NCBI GenBank assembly: GCA_026826555.1
Contig: JAKSZT010054396.1
Coordinates: forward strand, 19,366,233-19,430,232
Origin: Tolypeutes matacus
Taxonomy: Eukaryota > Chordata > Mammalia > Cingulata > Chlamyphoridae
DNA length: 64,000 bases
Direction: 5' to 3'
The notes beneath the pieces are model-generated. The model was not told the origin of the DNA. It made no database searches and was given only the letters and a program-made list of their open reading frames with translations. Shown piece after piece: positions 22,785 to 35,004 of this stretch. Made by a program: the position numbers and the translations under genes. Within the stretch, counting starts at the first letter, position 1. The number at the start of each line of letters is the position of its first letter.

Positions 22785-24294
22785 GCCTTCATTTGTTTTG
22801 TTTTCACAATAAGATGGTTATGTAAACCTTCTGAAAGGGTCAATTTAATTGTTTTTCTATTGCTACAATCATTACCTTAAATCTTGTGAGAGTTATGGAA
22901 TGCAAATTAGTAGCCATCCTTGATAAAAGGTTTAGGAATGTGTTATGAACTGTTTACTCCTTACCTCCCACCACCACCACCATTAGTAATTATGTAGAAA
23001 ATTATTTATTATCTGATTGATATTATTTAATATGCATGTTAATAATTTTGGTACTTCCTTTTAAAAAATAAACAACTGTTTTTTTCGTGACAATGAAAAA
23101 AGCTGTTTCCTTTATACATTTTCTAGTATTTACAGTTTTACTTTTAAAGAGCTTATTACCTTTTGAAGCATGCTTAGTTACTATTAAACAATTGCATTCC
23201 CATAATTGGATGAAACTAATAAAAAGTGGGCTATTTTTATTAACTGCCAGATTTCATAACAGTGGAGTGTTCTGTTTTCATACAAAGAGACATATAGCAA
23301 TATTTTTTCAGCAATTTATATTTATAAAAGCACCAACAGTGAAGGCACGCGTTTATACAGGTCAGTCATATAAATGTACCAAACAAGTGGTGGTTCCAAA
23401 CTTATAGGCCACATTTACCCCACCAGCAGTAGTTTGACCTTATTTATAGAACACTAGGTAAAGCCTGTGTTTGTTCTTTCAGCTGTTTGCATTTCTGACA
23501 GCAGTACTGTTATAACAGGCTGAAAATGTACCTAAAAGCCAAGGGAAATTCTATTTATGTTTATAATCGCTAAAGAACAAGCCCTTAATTATTGCACTTC
23601 ATTTTTTTTAGAATTGTAATTATAGCACACTGAAATTTACATTTTCATTATTCATCTTTTGACATTATTTATTGGAGTACCATGGGATTATTAATTAAAG
23701 ATAATATTAGAAAGAAGGAAAAATGTTTGAACTGGGATAATCAATGCCTATAAAATAGGAACCAGGATGATTGTCCTTTCTTTACTATGAAAAGATAAAT
23801 TTAAAAAACAAAACAAAAAAACCACCCAGTAATAACAATCTAGCATATAAGACACTTTGCTGAATCCTCTTTGTTTTCCCATGATGGGGGTCATGGTTTA
23901 TTGATTGTTCAAATAAAAATTAAGATATAGAAAATTAATTTTCCTGTTGACATGTATGTATGTTAGCATTTAATGTGGCTACACTTTGGGGAAATTAAGA
24001 TGAATTGAATTTTTCAGGAATGGCATTGTTTCCATAAACCACTCTGAATTATGCATTTCAATGAATCTCCACTTCCATTTTATACCCAGAACAGAAAGAT
24101 TAGTGAGCAAGTTCCCTCTTTTTAAAAGACTTGAATGCAAATCTGATTTCTACTTTAAAAAAGGGGGGGACTGGAGAAGGAGAAAAGGAGGGAGGCAACA
24201 GGGAACGCCTAGAGGGACTTGATTCTACCCGAAATTCCATCAACTCTAGTAACCACCATCACAGCACCTACCACCAGTTCCACTGCAGTTCTGT
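22785..24294. other. Unique AT-rich DNA, possible conserved non-coding
   Basis: The stretch is about 1.5 kb with no repeat. The plus frame at 23087-23407 (106 codons) begins in AT-rich DNA and gives a protein with no recognisable domain; chance is the simpler view. The absence of repeats and the density of ATTA/TAAT motifs suggest checking for sequence constraint. Confidence 0.45.
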
Positions 24295-24420
24295 TTTTCC
24301 AACTGAAAATTTCCCGATTTGCCAATGATGAAATTTTACCAAAGACGGAAACGACTTGCCTAGAGCTTCACAACAATCTGGTGGCAGAACCAGAGGAGGA
24401 GCCAGGTTTCTTTTTCTCAA
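24295..24420 (-). repeat. MIR SINE fragment
   Basis: 'CCAATGATGAAATTTTACCAAAGACGGAAACGACTTGCC...TAGAGCTTCACAAC...CTGGTGGCAGAACCAGA' follows the reversed MIR core. Confidence 0.6.
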
Positions 24421-25547
24421 CTTGGTGCTCTTTCTCCTTGACCCGCTCTCCTGCACCCCGTCCTCCCATGCCAGCTCTGGAACTTCTGTTCAGTGTGTTG
24501 TCCACTCTACCAAATCGGGACTTGAATTTTGAAATACTGACTTTCATTTCATTTTTCATGAGCTAATATATGAAAAGTTCTTAGAACATTTTCTAACAGA
24601 GAGTAAGTACTATAAGCATGTTGGCTATTAGTAATATTATTATTACTTCTGCAGGAAAATTAGTTAGATCCCAGATTCTCGAGCTTTCCAGTGACCTGCC
24701 AACATTCTCTGTAGTCTCCCTGGTCCTTCTTCAGCAACCCTTCGCCCCCCCCCCCCCAATATATATACATAGCTTCCAAAGACTCTCTAACCAGTGTTTT
24801 GCAGCCTCTTCTCTAGAGAACCGCTGGCCACCCTGCCCCAGCAATCACTGCTTAAATCTACTAGAACACTCTTTGACAAAAGTCTGGATTTATCTTTCCA
24901 CAGATGATTCAAAAACTTTCAGAACATATTTTTGTGGGTTTTTTAACTGACAAATATACAAATAGTGGAAACATTTTGCTGAAACATGAGTGGAATCAGT
25001 TCTGGATAGTTATTGAAATGTGCCCCTGTAAAAGGAAGGGGTTGGAATGATAAAGACTGATGGTTAAGTTAATACCTAATGTTTGAAGGCGATATGACCA
25101 TGTTGGCCAAGCAAAGCATGCTAATCCTTTCCATAAAACATGTTATTGACTAGCTCTTGGGTGATCCGTATTTTGCCTCACTGGACATTACAGAGGGCTG
25201 AGCAGTGGGTGCATAGTCAGAACTAAGTACATGTGCAAAGATTATTTCTATGTGTGGTGTATGGGGAAGACCTTTCTTTATATTTGGAGTCTGGACACCT
25301 GGGTCTCAGCCACTTCTGATGAGCTGTTCAAATCTTGGCTGGGTCTTAGTGACACCAAGACTACATTGTAAAAATAGATACCAGCCTTCTCTCCTTTATT
25401 TCTTCTTGAAGCCTAACTTTTGTCATGTTTTTCTTGACATTTGATTATGAAAATTTTGAAACATACAGAAAAGTTGAAGGGATTTCACATCCTTGAGTGT
25501 TTTAAAATTAGTCAGTCCACTGACAGTTCTCAGTCCCTGAGTACATA
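24421..25547. other. Mostly unique DNA with a weak L1 trace
   Basis: No gene is visible. A C-run lies at 24747-24757. 25440-25515 ('GAAAATTTTGAAACATACAG', 'AAAAGTTGAAGGGAT') resembles the reverse of an old L1 3' UTR but is too short for a firm call. Confidence 0.45.
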
Positions 25548-25785
25548 TGCTCCAAGTACTGAGCTAAATAAGCTCTTTCCCTGTATTTTCCTCATTTCAT
25601 CTTCTTAATGACCCTGTTAATAGATATCTCCATTTTACGGATGAAGACATCAAGGCCCAAAGAGATTAGTTTAACTTGCTCAGAATATTTTCGGCTGTTA
25701 AGTGGCATGACACAATTTGAATTCCAGTTAGCTCTAAAGTCTATGTGTTTACCCATGGCACCCTACTGCCAAAACATCTCACACT
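25548..25785 (-). repeat. MIR SINE
   Basis: 'TGAGCTAAATAAGCTCTTTCC...CATCTTCTTAATGACCC...CTCCATTTTACGGATGAAGAC...GGCTGTTAAGTGGCATGAC' matches reversed MIR along most of its length. Confidence 0.78.
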
Positions 25786-25951
25786 GCTAAGACAGTGGTT
25801 GCACTTGATTCTTCCATTTTCATAGAAGCAAAATCGTTAAAGCCCACCATAAAATACTGTCTTTTCAGATGTTCAGGACCTTCTTCACCTTCCTCAGCCT
25901 CTCTTTCATAGAAGATTTTGAAGTCTCTTCCATCTCTAAGATCACTTAGAG

Positions 25952-26141
25952 CAGAGGTTCTTAACAAGGGGTCAATAAGCTTGAATTTAAATAAAAAAAA
26001 ACATTCTTGTGGGGACGTGTTGGTGCGGGTATGATATATTTATTAAATAATGCGCAGTAGAGTGTGGACTTAGTAAGGGGTCTGTGGTTTCCACCTCACT
26101 GGCAAAAGGGTCCATGGAACAAAAAAGGTTAAGAACCCCTG
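25952..26141. mobile_element. Non-autonomous hAT DNA transposon with 8-bp duplication
   Basis: Terminal inverted repeats CAGAGGTTCTTAAC (left) and GTTAAGAACCCCTG (right) enclose about 190 bp with no coding capacity. Flanks ACTTAGAG (25944-25951) and ACATAGAG (26142-26149) are an 8-bp duplication with one mismatch, the hallmark of hAT transposition. It lacks a transposase and was mobilised in trans. I do not assign a subfamily name. Confidence 0.85.
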
Positions 26142-26164
26142 ACATAGAGTCAACTACCATCATC

Positions 26165-26275
26165 AGTCATCATATATGAGCATTTATCTTATCCCTTCCA
26201 AAACAAATATGAGTTATCTCCATTTTATGGATGGAGAAACCAGTAAATGATTATGCCCATATTATTATAACTAAC
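26165..26275 (-). repeat. MIR-like fragment
   Basis: 'TGAGCATTTATCTTATCCC...CTCCATTTTATGGATGGAGAAACC' fits the reversed MIR core. Its ends are uncertain. Confidence 0.5.
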
Positions 26276-26804
26276 ATTATTATGCCTCTTCTTCAGAGCT
26301 ATGGGAAAATATTCATTTGGTGCTCAGGGTACAAGAGAAGGTTTCTACAGATACTGTCATCTCCCCTTCTCTCCATCCCTCTTTCTGTTTCCTTTCCTCT
26401 CTTGTTTTTCTCCTTCCCTCTTGATAAGGAATGAGGACATGATTAGGGTGTAGCCATGCAGAACATTATGGAGCAGTAATCTTCAATTTTCCATTGTTCA
26501 TAAACATTCTTAAGTCAAATACGTTTGAAACCTTGTTAGCTGCCTGCTTAGTTGGATTCTTTCTGAGGGATTTTAGGTCAGGAAGGAAGGAAAAGGTGGT
26601 GACTTCCCTCTTCATTACTCTCTTCTCAGTCTTATATCTCTTTCAGTTGCAGGCAGATCTCAGGATTAGAAGGTTAAAGCAGGAAACAGGTGAATGTAGG
26701 CGCTGTCCTTCTCTCCTTTTAATCCCTCAGAGAACCCTGGCAGGAGGGTTAGCAGAATGTCATTCATGAGAACCTAAGCTTTCAATTCTACCATTTAAAA
26801 TACT
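26276..26804. other. Unique DNA, no gene
   Basis: Short frames at 26231-26434 and 26494-26769 carry no recognisable domain. A pyrimidine-rich patch lies at 26350-26425. Confidence 0.5.
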
Positions 26805-27130
26805 ATTGTTTTTTAAATTGTGGTAAAATACACACAAAACAAATTTACCAGTTTAACCATTTTAAAGTATACATTCAACAGCATTAAGTACTTTCACAAT
26901 GTTCCCAACAATCTAGTTCCAGAACTTTTTCCTCCCTCTAAACGAATAACCTGTACCAATTAAGCAGTCACTCCCTGGCCCCTGGCAACACTAATCTGCT
27001 TTCTGTCTCCATGGATTTGCCTATTCCGGGTATTCCATATAAATGGAATACAATATGTGGCCTTTTGCGTCTTGCTTCTTTCACTTGGCATATTTGTTTT
27101 CAAGAAAACACTGTCATTCGTAATCATCAG
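26805..27130 (-). repeat. L1 LINE 3' UTR fragment
   Basis: The phrases TTGTGGTAAAATACACAC, 'AACCATTTTAAAGTATACATTC', 'CCCTGGCAACACTAATCTGC', 'TTCTGTCTCCATGGATTTG' and 'CATATAAATGGAATACAATATG' follow in order the reverse complement of the 3' end of mammalian L1M elements. Confidence 0.85.
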
Positions 27131-29544
27131 ATATTCCTCCCCTGCCCCCCTCCCCCGAATCAGAAATGGTATCTTCAATGTTTTCTGTAACTTACAGAGA
27201 AGGAAAATATCTAGAAGAGAGGACGATATCTAGAAATAGGATTTCATTAGATCAAGTAAAGAAGAGACATATTTCCATAATGACTTGTAAAACTGCCAAA
27301 CGTAGATTTTGATTCTCTGCCCAGCTGGAAAGTCATTTATTGTTAACGAAGCACGTGGATTCTTAAATTATTCATTTTTAAAATTATTTTCAGCCATTTT
27401 AATTCATGACACTAAATGATTATTTTTAAAGGGTCGGGGGCAATTGTGGAAGTGAGTGGGAAATAGGCAAGCCCATGCTGCTCTGGCCAGTTTCTCTTGT
27501 TAGGTGCTGTATAAATTAATGTGCAGAACTGAATTGGTGGTTCTCATTCCTGGGGCCCATGATGTGCTTGTGCTGATGGACTTCACTTATTACTTGACTT
27601 CTTTTCTCTCAGACTGCATTGCCAGCATTGAATTGTACCCTAAGAGAATAGATCCCTTGTGATCTCCTTTTCCTCCCCTGGAGGAAATTCAGAAGTAGTT
27701 CTCTTCTCCCCTTCCCTGACAGATATCACAGCATTAATATGTGTCCCTGGCAGCTGAGAACTGGGGAAAGAACATTTCAACCCTTCTGTAAAGCTGGAAA
27801 GACCAAGGGAGTATATGTGACAAAATTGATTGCACATCCCAGGATTTTTCTCTCCCTGTATCCCTGAGTTATCTAATATAATCAACAGCCTCCTAGGTTT
27901 GTGCTCATGGTATCTGTAATTATGTTCATTTGTATGGATGCCCAGGGAATTCCAGTGACTAGCCCTGTAAGTGGTTAACTGCAAACAGGAGCCTGCTGGA
28001 ATAAAAGCATCATTTGGGGATCTTTCACGGGTGCTATGTTTTTGTACTGTTTGGATTTTTTTTTTCCTGCTTTTTTTGCAGTTTTATGAAAGAAAGGTAA
28101 GTTAATAATTCTCAAGTCAGTTAACCATTTTTCTTAGCTCTTTTTAAGTATACCCCTGGAGGAAAACAACAACAACAAACAAACCCACAGCAGTTGTGAT
28201 ATAGGGGAAATTCACGAATCAATCCAACTTAAGTAGAAATGACAAGTAAGCTGACTCCTGAAATTATGTTTCAGTGCAAAATGAAAAGCATTTTCCCTTC
28301 CTCTCCCCTTCCTATTTTTTTTTCCCTCCAGATTCAGAATCCTACGGGTAAGCCTCTTCCACTGACTGCATAATTAGGTAGATTAATTAGCACCTATTCT
28401 ATAGCTGTATGAAGTTGATGCAAACAGTGTGGACTTGTAGTCTGTGCCAGACCACTTAAAAAGAAACTGTGGGGTTCCAATGTCTGGCCCTTAGACATTT
28501 TCATAAGTTAAAAATATTGAGAGCCAACCTGAGCACTATGTCCTTGCTGGAGAGTCAGACAGGAGAATGGAGTTGTGCCTGGCGATCTGTCTGGATTGCC
28601 CGTGTTAATGATGACAAATGAGCTTAAGGACAACCATTGAAAACTATTGGAAGCCTGAGTTCTGTAGTTGAAACGTTCTGTCAAATTAAAGAAAATCAAC
28701 TTAAATGCCAGCAGTACAAATCTTCTAGAAGGCAACTGGAAGGAAATTCATGATCGTCAGATATATTGCATGTTTGATATTACCATTAATTTGCTTGTGA
28801 ATCAAGTTGTAAGAAAAGAATAGCTCAGGTAGGGGAAATAACTGCCCTTTTTGGGGGATAAGTATTTGCTAAGTGTTTCAAGTCAGCAAAATAAGTTGTT
28901 TGAACAAAGGGTGTAAAGGGTATGAGGGATGTGAAGGCCACATACAGACCTTTTCCTTGATCTTGTGTTTCTTTACCTCATGCAAATTCCATCTCTGGAA
29001 TCCCACCCGTTTAAATGCTAAGTTTAATTTGTTTAATAATCTACACGAGGAAGATTTAAGATCCTTCACTTGTCATCCTCTAAAGTAAATTGGTAATAGT
29101 GTTATTAAAGTTACTCAGTCATGAGAAATAAATTGAGCCCTTTTCCTCACAGAGAAAAGCTTGCAAACATTGTTTAGCACACACTCAAGGTCAGAGGGCA
29201 CAGTGAGAAGTATACATGGAAGCACTTTGAAGACTGTGACACGCTGCCTTTCAGAGAAGGTCCCCTGCTGGATCTTTCCTGGGTAGCTGTCTAATATAGT
29301 AATATATTTATAATTGGATTTTAATTGCAATCTGATTTTAGTGTGTGTATGTTTCAGTTTGCCTCTACCAGAGGACAAATGCTCCAAATGAAATTAAACA
29401 GTTCCTCTCCCAGGGCAATTTGTTCTCCGCCAAAAATATATTGGAAGAATAAAATGCATGCAGCGTTGTTTGCCGTAGTTTATTGACTTAACAACCTAAG
29501 TCACTTTATTCTTTGGTGTTTTATCTTGCTTTGTGGTGTATCCC
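27131..29544. other. Unique DNA, no gene
   Basis: No named repeat was seen. ATATCTAGAA occurs twice near 27208 and 27228. The minus frame at 27640-27984 (114 codons) has no domain and no splice context. Several T-runs lie near 28055 and 28316. Confidence 0.45.
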
Positions 29545-29755
29545 AGCAGCACAGCGTGGGGAGAGAGTATGGGCCATAGAGCTCCAGTTGTGGCTTTTCT
29601 CCTTCCTAGCCTTGAATCCCAGAGCAAGTTACTTAGCCTCTTTAAGTTGCAGTTTTCTCATCTGTAAAATGGGGATAGCAATATTTACTAGGTCGAGCAG
29701 GTGTGAGGAGTAAATGGGATAGGCATGTAAAGTAGCTGGCATCTAGAATAGGAAG
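29545..29755 (+). repeat. MIR SINE
   Basis: 'GGCCATAGAGCTCCAGTTGTGG...CTTGAATCCCAGAGCAAGTTACTTAGCC...TTTTCTCATCTGTAAAATGGGGATAGCAATA' matches MIR in order. Confidence 0.88.
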
Positions 29756-31174
29756 TGAAAAATTAGTAACTTGTAAATTAAAACTTTTGAATATTGATAA
29801 TTTCTCATCTAGTACTCTTCACTGTGCCTGAATATTAACCATTAAAAAAAAAAAGACATTTGAGATCTTTTGCTGATTAGAAGGTATGGGGATTCAAGAC
29901 CCTGTTGCTGACTGGAGGAGGTTAATGCTATCCAAGGTTAATTCTTTATAGACTCAGAAAAGGGACTTTCTAAAGAAAAGTGACCAGAAATCTTCCCAGC
30001 TCTCATTACACAGCTGCAAAGCTATAATTTAATGTAGTATGAGATTTCAGGAAGATTGCAACATTAATATTTGTGTCAATTGGGATTATAGGATAGCTTA
30101 CCAGAGTGAAATTTTGCTCTCTAGATTCTGAGCTATAGTTCCTGTAGCTATTACAATAGTGCTCACAATAAATGTGACCAGTTTTCACTACTTTTTGGCC
30201 AATTAATTTTTTAAAATGTGATAATGGCATTGGTTTTGTTCATATCAAAAGGATTGGATCAGGACTTTGATAGAAAATAGGACTTTTAGGTTCATTCCTG
30301 TTGGTAGTTTGATTCAAAATTGGGAAGAAAGATAGGGAAAAACAGGAAAAGAAGCAAAATTATAATAGTACTTGATAAAGAAAACAGAGGAAATGTCAAT
30401 TTAAAAAATAAATCCATTCATAGAAAAAAAATTGAAGTAGTATAATGAGTTACTTTTGCAATCTAATTTTTGCAAAAGAGGAATATTGTGGATCAAATAA
30501 TATCAAAAGGCATTGATTATCATCTAACAAACTGAATGATTGGATATGTAATTGAAATAAGCATGAATTAAAATAAAATTAGTTGATCTTATGTGCCCTC
30601 CTGTTTGAACACCATTGTGTTCAGAATAGTAGATTGTACATATTTTGTAATCCAATAGTACTAATAAAGAAACTAACTGCTCCCCCACTTTGGAATTTGA
30701 TGATGCCTTTCTGCCTGCAAAACCAAGGATATTATCAAAACTCCATCAGTTTACATAAATATGTATAAGGTATTTAATGTCATGTTTTGTACCATCCTCA
30801 TCCCTTTTGCCTTCATACAATGTGCTTTTGATATGAATACCAATGTTAATAGATGTAAAATATGACATTTAGTGGGAAAGGGAGCAGTTTTATGTTTTAT
30901 AGCCAAATTATTTTCTTTACCACCAATGCTGCAATAATAGGAATGGTTGACAGTGATAGAAAAATTTAGAAAAAAGCTTACTGATTCCACCCCTGCCCCT
31001 ACAATATACTTTTTTTTTTTTTTGGCAGGTTGGACAGGGACAGGTTGTATAAGGAAAGATAACAATGTTAACACCTGTCATGGATTAGAATCTAGAAAGG
31101 AGACCCAAAGATTATAATAAATAAAAAGAGTTTACAGTTATAGAGCTTTGTGAGATCAGTTTGGAAGATTAGTA
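29756..31174. other. Unique AT-rich DNA, no gene
   Basis: There are no repeats beyond A- and T-runs (29845-29856, 31009-31024). No coding or RNA signal was recognised. Confidence 0.5.
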
Positions 31175-31300
31175 GTCATCTAGGGAAGTGTGATCCTCTT
31201 ATCAGATGGGGAAACTGAGGCCCAGAGAAGGCTCCAGTCCTACCCAGTGTTACAGGGCTCCTTAGCCATAGTGCCTGGGTTAGGATTACTGCTCCCTGGC
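31175..31300 (-). repeat. MIR-type fragment
   Basis: 'TCAGATGGGGAAACTGAGGCCCAGAGAAGG...GTGCCTGGGTTAGGATT' follows the reversed MIR/MIR3 core. Confidence 0.65.
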
Positions 31301-32245
31301 AGGATTCGAAAAGTAAGGGAATTAGAAAAATTTATAAATTTAGGAAAACAAAAAGAAGTTTAAAATAAATGGTTGAATAACTACAGGCAAGATAGTGCTT
31401 TTAAAGAGCTAGTTGTGACAAATGTTATAGGGATATTCTTGTCTTGAGCTTCTTTGGCTCAAAAGCCATGTTTAAGTTCAGCTGTCTTCTGCTGTTGAGC
31501 TTTCTCCACTTCCTTATTAGCAGACAGACCTGTGAGCCCAACTCTACACACTGCTCTTCCGTGCCAGAGAGGGTGCGGAATCGGCATGAAACACAGGCGG
31601 GGAGCCTCCCCCCACCTCCAGCTGCATCCATTTTGTTCCTGCCTGGAGGGAGACTGCAGTCAGGATCTGAATATATAGGACAAAACCTACCAGCATGAAT
31701 TATTATAAGCTGTACCCATTAGAATATAAAAATAGTGTTTTCCTAGTGTTTGCATTATCTCTGAGCCCTGATAAGGGAATTGCTTAAATGAAGAGGAGCT
31801 GATACCTACCTGGTGAGGCCGTGAGGCTGCATAATGGGGTGAGAGGCAGGCACCGGCCTCAGGGAACAGCGAGGGGAATCTGTTTTGAAGGGAATAGGCA
31901 GAACTGGAATGGTGCTGAGTGCTTGAGGGTAAAGAACCCTCCCACAAGCCTCCAATGTCTGTTCATCTGTACTTTGGGGAGTCTGAGGCCTGATAAGCAT
32001 TTTATTTAGAAGAATAAATAGAGACTTCAAGGGACTTCAAAGCTGTCTGAGGTGAATAGTTCCTGTCGTCTCAACAGCGTTCTATGTGGAAGTGTCAGGT
32101 GCCTGGAAAGTTTGGCACCTAGAATGTAGGGAGTGGACAATAGGATTACACCCTTCCCTCTTCCTTCCTGGGTGTTGAGATGGGGGTCAGGAAGACATTT
32201 TAGATCTGAGGCATACTGGGAAACTTAGCATAGGCCTGGGGAGAG
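31301..32245. other. Unique DNA, no gene
   Basis: Frames on both strands at 31425-32030 overlap one another and have no recognisable domain. No repeat was identified. Confidence 0.5.
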
Positions 32246-32280
32246 CAGAGCTTCTCAATAATGGCTGCATATTAGAATCA

Positions 32281-32311
<31 letters not shown>

Positions 32312-32440
32312 GAATCTCAATGCTGTACCCCAGACCAATTACATCAGAATCACTGGAGGGAGGGAAAACTCAAGCATCAGCATTTTTTTATTTTTTAGAA
32401 TTTTTTAGCTTTCAACATGCATCTAAATTTAGAAGGCTAG
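32246..32440 (+). mobile_element. MER5A-like hAT-Charlie MITE carrying a (GT)n run
   Basis: 'CAGAGCTTCTCAATAATGGCTGCATATTAGAATCAC', then after the GT tract 'CCAGACCAATTACATCAGAATC', 'GCATCAGCATTTTTTT' and a decayed right terminus match MER5A in order. It is non-coding, and no flanking duplication survives. Confidence 0.82.
32283..32311. repeat. (GT)n microsatellite
   Basis: About 14 uninterrupted GT units lie inside the MER5A-like element where the consensus has a short non-repetitive segment. Confidence 0.98.
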
Positions 32441-33261
32441 AACATTCCCAGGCTGCACATAGTTTACCTGAGAAATTTTTCAGGGATCCAAGGATTGTCT
32501 TGGGTCATAGGAAACTCATTTTTAGGGGCTCTTCCTCTGCAACCTTAAGTGGATTAGACAACCTGGTTTAGCCTGGGGGAAGCAAGAAGAGAAAGAGGAG
32601 AGAAGCTGAGATGGCACTTGGGCAGTGCATTTACAGGCTTCAGCTGCTCTGCTTTTACAGACATTGGTCTAAGTCCATAAAAGCTTTGCCTCCCCTATCC
32701 CACTCCCCAGCTCCTGGCAGTTTACACAGCCTTTAGAGTATTAAGAAAAATCCTTACCTCCCCAAAAGGGCGAATCATCGCCCCTGAGAATGGGGCAGAG
32801 CTGAGACAAAGGAGTAAAGCCCCAGGAAAGAAGTTTCATCCTGAGTCGATTAAAACCCCAGCCTCCTGACCTCCAATCATAAGTTCCTGGCCCTGGGAAA
32901 TAGCTCTCTAATGGGCTTTAGACGATAAAGCAACAAGGTTGAAATTGAGGTTACATTAAAGCCTAATTTTCTTATGAGGAAAAATGTGCAAATGAATAAA
33001 AAAATGATATACCTTTGTAATACAGCTTCTTGCCTGTGCCCAAACATCCTTAGCCTTTTGTCTCAATTTTCTCAGTACAGCATGTGCCTGAAGCTGTCCG
33101 AATATATTTTACTCAGTAATGTGTTCTCCCTGTTAGCTGGGATGTGGGCCGTGAGGACTGGCTCAGCTGCATTTGGGGGGAATCAGGACTAATGAAGCCT
33201 AGGACAGGTATGGCCATTTGCCTGCAAGCCACACACCCAACACACAGGCAATATGCGGGAG
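32441..33261. other. Unique DNA, no gene
   Basis: No repeat or coding exon was recognised. Confidence 0.5.
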
Positions 33262-33455
33262 ATCAGAGAAGGGTTCCAGATGCCTGACTTCAAGACCATC
33301 CCTTACTAGCTTTGTAAACTTAGGAAAAAAAATCACTCCTAGCCTCAGAGTTTTCATCTGAAAAAAAGGGATACCCTTGGTAGGGTATTTAATGAGATCG
33401 TATCTGGGAAAGAGCTTTAAGCATGATAGAGCCATATGTAAAATGTAAGTTATGG
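33262..33455 (+). repeat. MIR SINE
   Basis: 'CAGATGCCTGACTTCAAG...CTTACTAGCTTTGTAAACTTAGG...GAGTTTTCATCTGAAAAAAAGGGATACC...GGGTATTTAATGAGATC' matches MIR. A second, weaker MIR-like segment ('CAGGCAAATCATTTCGCTGC...CCGGTTTTCTCATTTC') follows at about 33458-33560. Confidence 0.75.
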
Positions 33456-33560
33456 CTTTATTAGACCCAGTTCTGCCATGAAGCCAGCTCTCTAACCTCA
33501 GGCAAATCATTTCGCTGCCCTGAGCCCCGGTTTTCTCATTTCTTTTTATATCGGGAGGTT

Positions 33561-34649
33561 GGGGTGGACACCTTTAAATAGATTCTAGTTTTATAGTTCT
33601 TATGTCTGGATTTTAAGGAAAGATGAATGGTGCGTAGTTTTCCAAAACTCTTCTTTTTCAAGTACTTCTCTCCATTTCCAATCCTTTTCCACCCAGCTAT
33701 TATCCATTGTGAGATCTTAGAAATAGGACCCGGAGAGAAGGAATAACGTGAAATAACACCCTCCCAAACATTGCACCAACAGCAGAGCCTGGCTTAAGAA
33801 GTTCTCTGAGTGCATAGAACTGCTGAGATGCTGTCCAGAAACGCTGTTTACTCTTCTGCAAAACCAAGATCTAGAAAACCAAGTGGATATTTTTCCTCTT
33901 ATGTGCAGTTCTTATTTCCCTGGTGTTTCTAGGTAGTATTAGCCTTTATGCTTAAGCAATCCATCTTATATTGTCCGGGATTTCATACACATTAGATGAC
34001 ATTATGCTATCATCATTTTTAATGCTGCAATAATTTTCATAACCTGTAGCATGTTCATGAATCTTTATTATAATTTCTACTTGGGCCATTTTAATAAGTT
34101 TTTTTGTTGTTTGTTTGTTTTTTCTTTTGGCAGCTCCATTGCTAAGGGCTTTGAGGATTTCCTTATTGCCGTTGCTCAGTAGGTCTGTGTTCTGAACTGT
34201 CATTTTCTGCTTTTGTGCAGTTTCTCCCGTTCCTATGAGCTTCGTTACCTGCTCATGAAGAATATGACTCTTTGGAAGTCCAGGTTGCAGGCAGCCTCAG
34301 CGATGCCCAGAGTCTTGTTAGGAGGGCATTTCTTCTTGCCCTCGGCATGGCAGATTTGAGATTCTGATAGAGAGTAAAGCTGGAGTGAGTTGCTGAGATG
34401 AGACCCCAAAGACAGAGACATGCAAGTGGCTAAGGGCTTCAAGGAACAAATTAATATTGCTGACTTCAGGCTTGCTGCTTTGCAGAAATTGGTCCTGCAG
34501 CAAAAGTTCCTTCTTTGAAGAGAAGTTGTTAAAATTTCAGAGAGAGAAAGTGGTGGGCTCTCCAAGTCTTTTGATGGTATTTAGTAATTCCTTTTAGAAA
34601 AGATGGCTTGGCTACATCAAGAGAAATATATACCCCAGTACTGCACACA
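33561..34649. other. Unique DNA with exon-like open stretches on minus
   Basis: No repeat was recognised. On the minus strand, adjoining open frames at 34245-34565 and 33952-34203 lead into an A-rich tract at about 34092-34133. I cannot identify any protein in either frame (see findings). Confidence 0.4.
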
Positions 34650-34830
34650 GCCCCCCAGTTCTGTTTCCAAGTAACTGTGTGCCTGTTGGCAAGATAGGAA
34701 TCTCTAGGAGCCTCAATTTCCCCATCTGCAAAATGGGACTGTTATAACCTACTTTACAGGATGGTGGTAACAATTAGAGAGAATGCTTGTTTTAAAAGAC
34801 CCCCAACAGCACCCTCAATAAATTTTAGCT
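34650..34830 (+). repeat. MIR SINE
   Basis: 'TTCCAAGTAACTGTGTGCCTGTTGGCAAG...CCTCAATTTCCCCATCTGCAAAATGGGACTG...CCCTCAATAAATTTTAGCTA' matches MIR to its 3' end. Confidence 0.82.
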
Positions 34831-34902
34831 ATTTTTATTAATTTCTCCCTAGCAGCTAATGGAATATCAGGCTTTGGATTCTGTTAAGAAAAGATGTATG
34901 GC

Positions 34903-34994
34903 TGGGGAGTGGATGTAGCTCCAGTGGTTGAGTGCCTGCTTCCCATGTACAAGGTCCTGGGTTCAATCCCCAGTACCTCCTGGGGTGGGGGGGG
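34903..34994 (+). mobile_element. DAS-type SINE, head-only form
   Basis: 'GGGGAGTGGATGTAGCTCC...AGTGGTTGAGTGCCTGC...GGTCCTGGGTTCAATCCCC...AGTACCTCCTGG' is a tRNA-like head with recognisable A and B boxes, followed by a G-run instead of poly(A). GATGTATGGC flanks it exactly at 34893-34902 and 34995-35004. The minus frame over it (34856-35089) is a by-product. Confidence 0.93.
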
Positions 34995-35004
34995 GATGTA
35001 TGGC

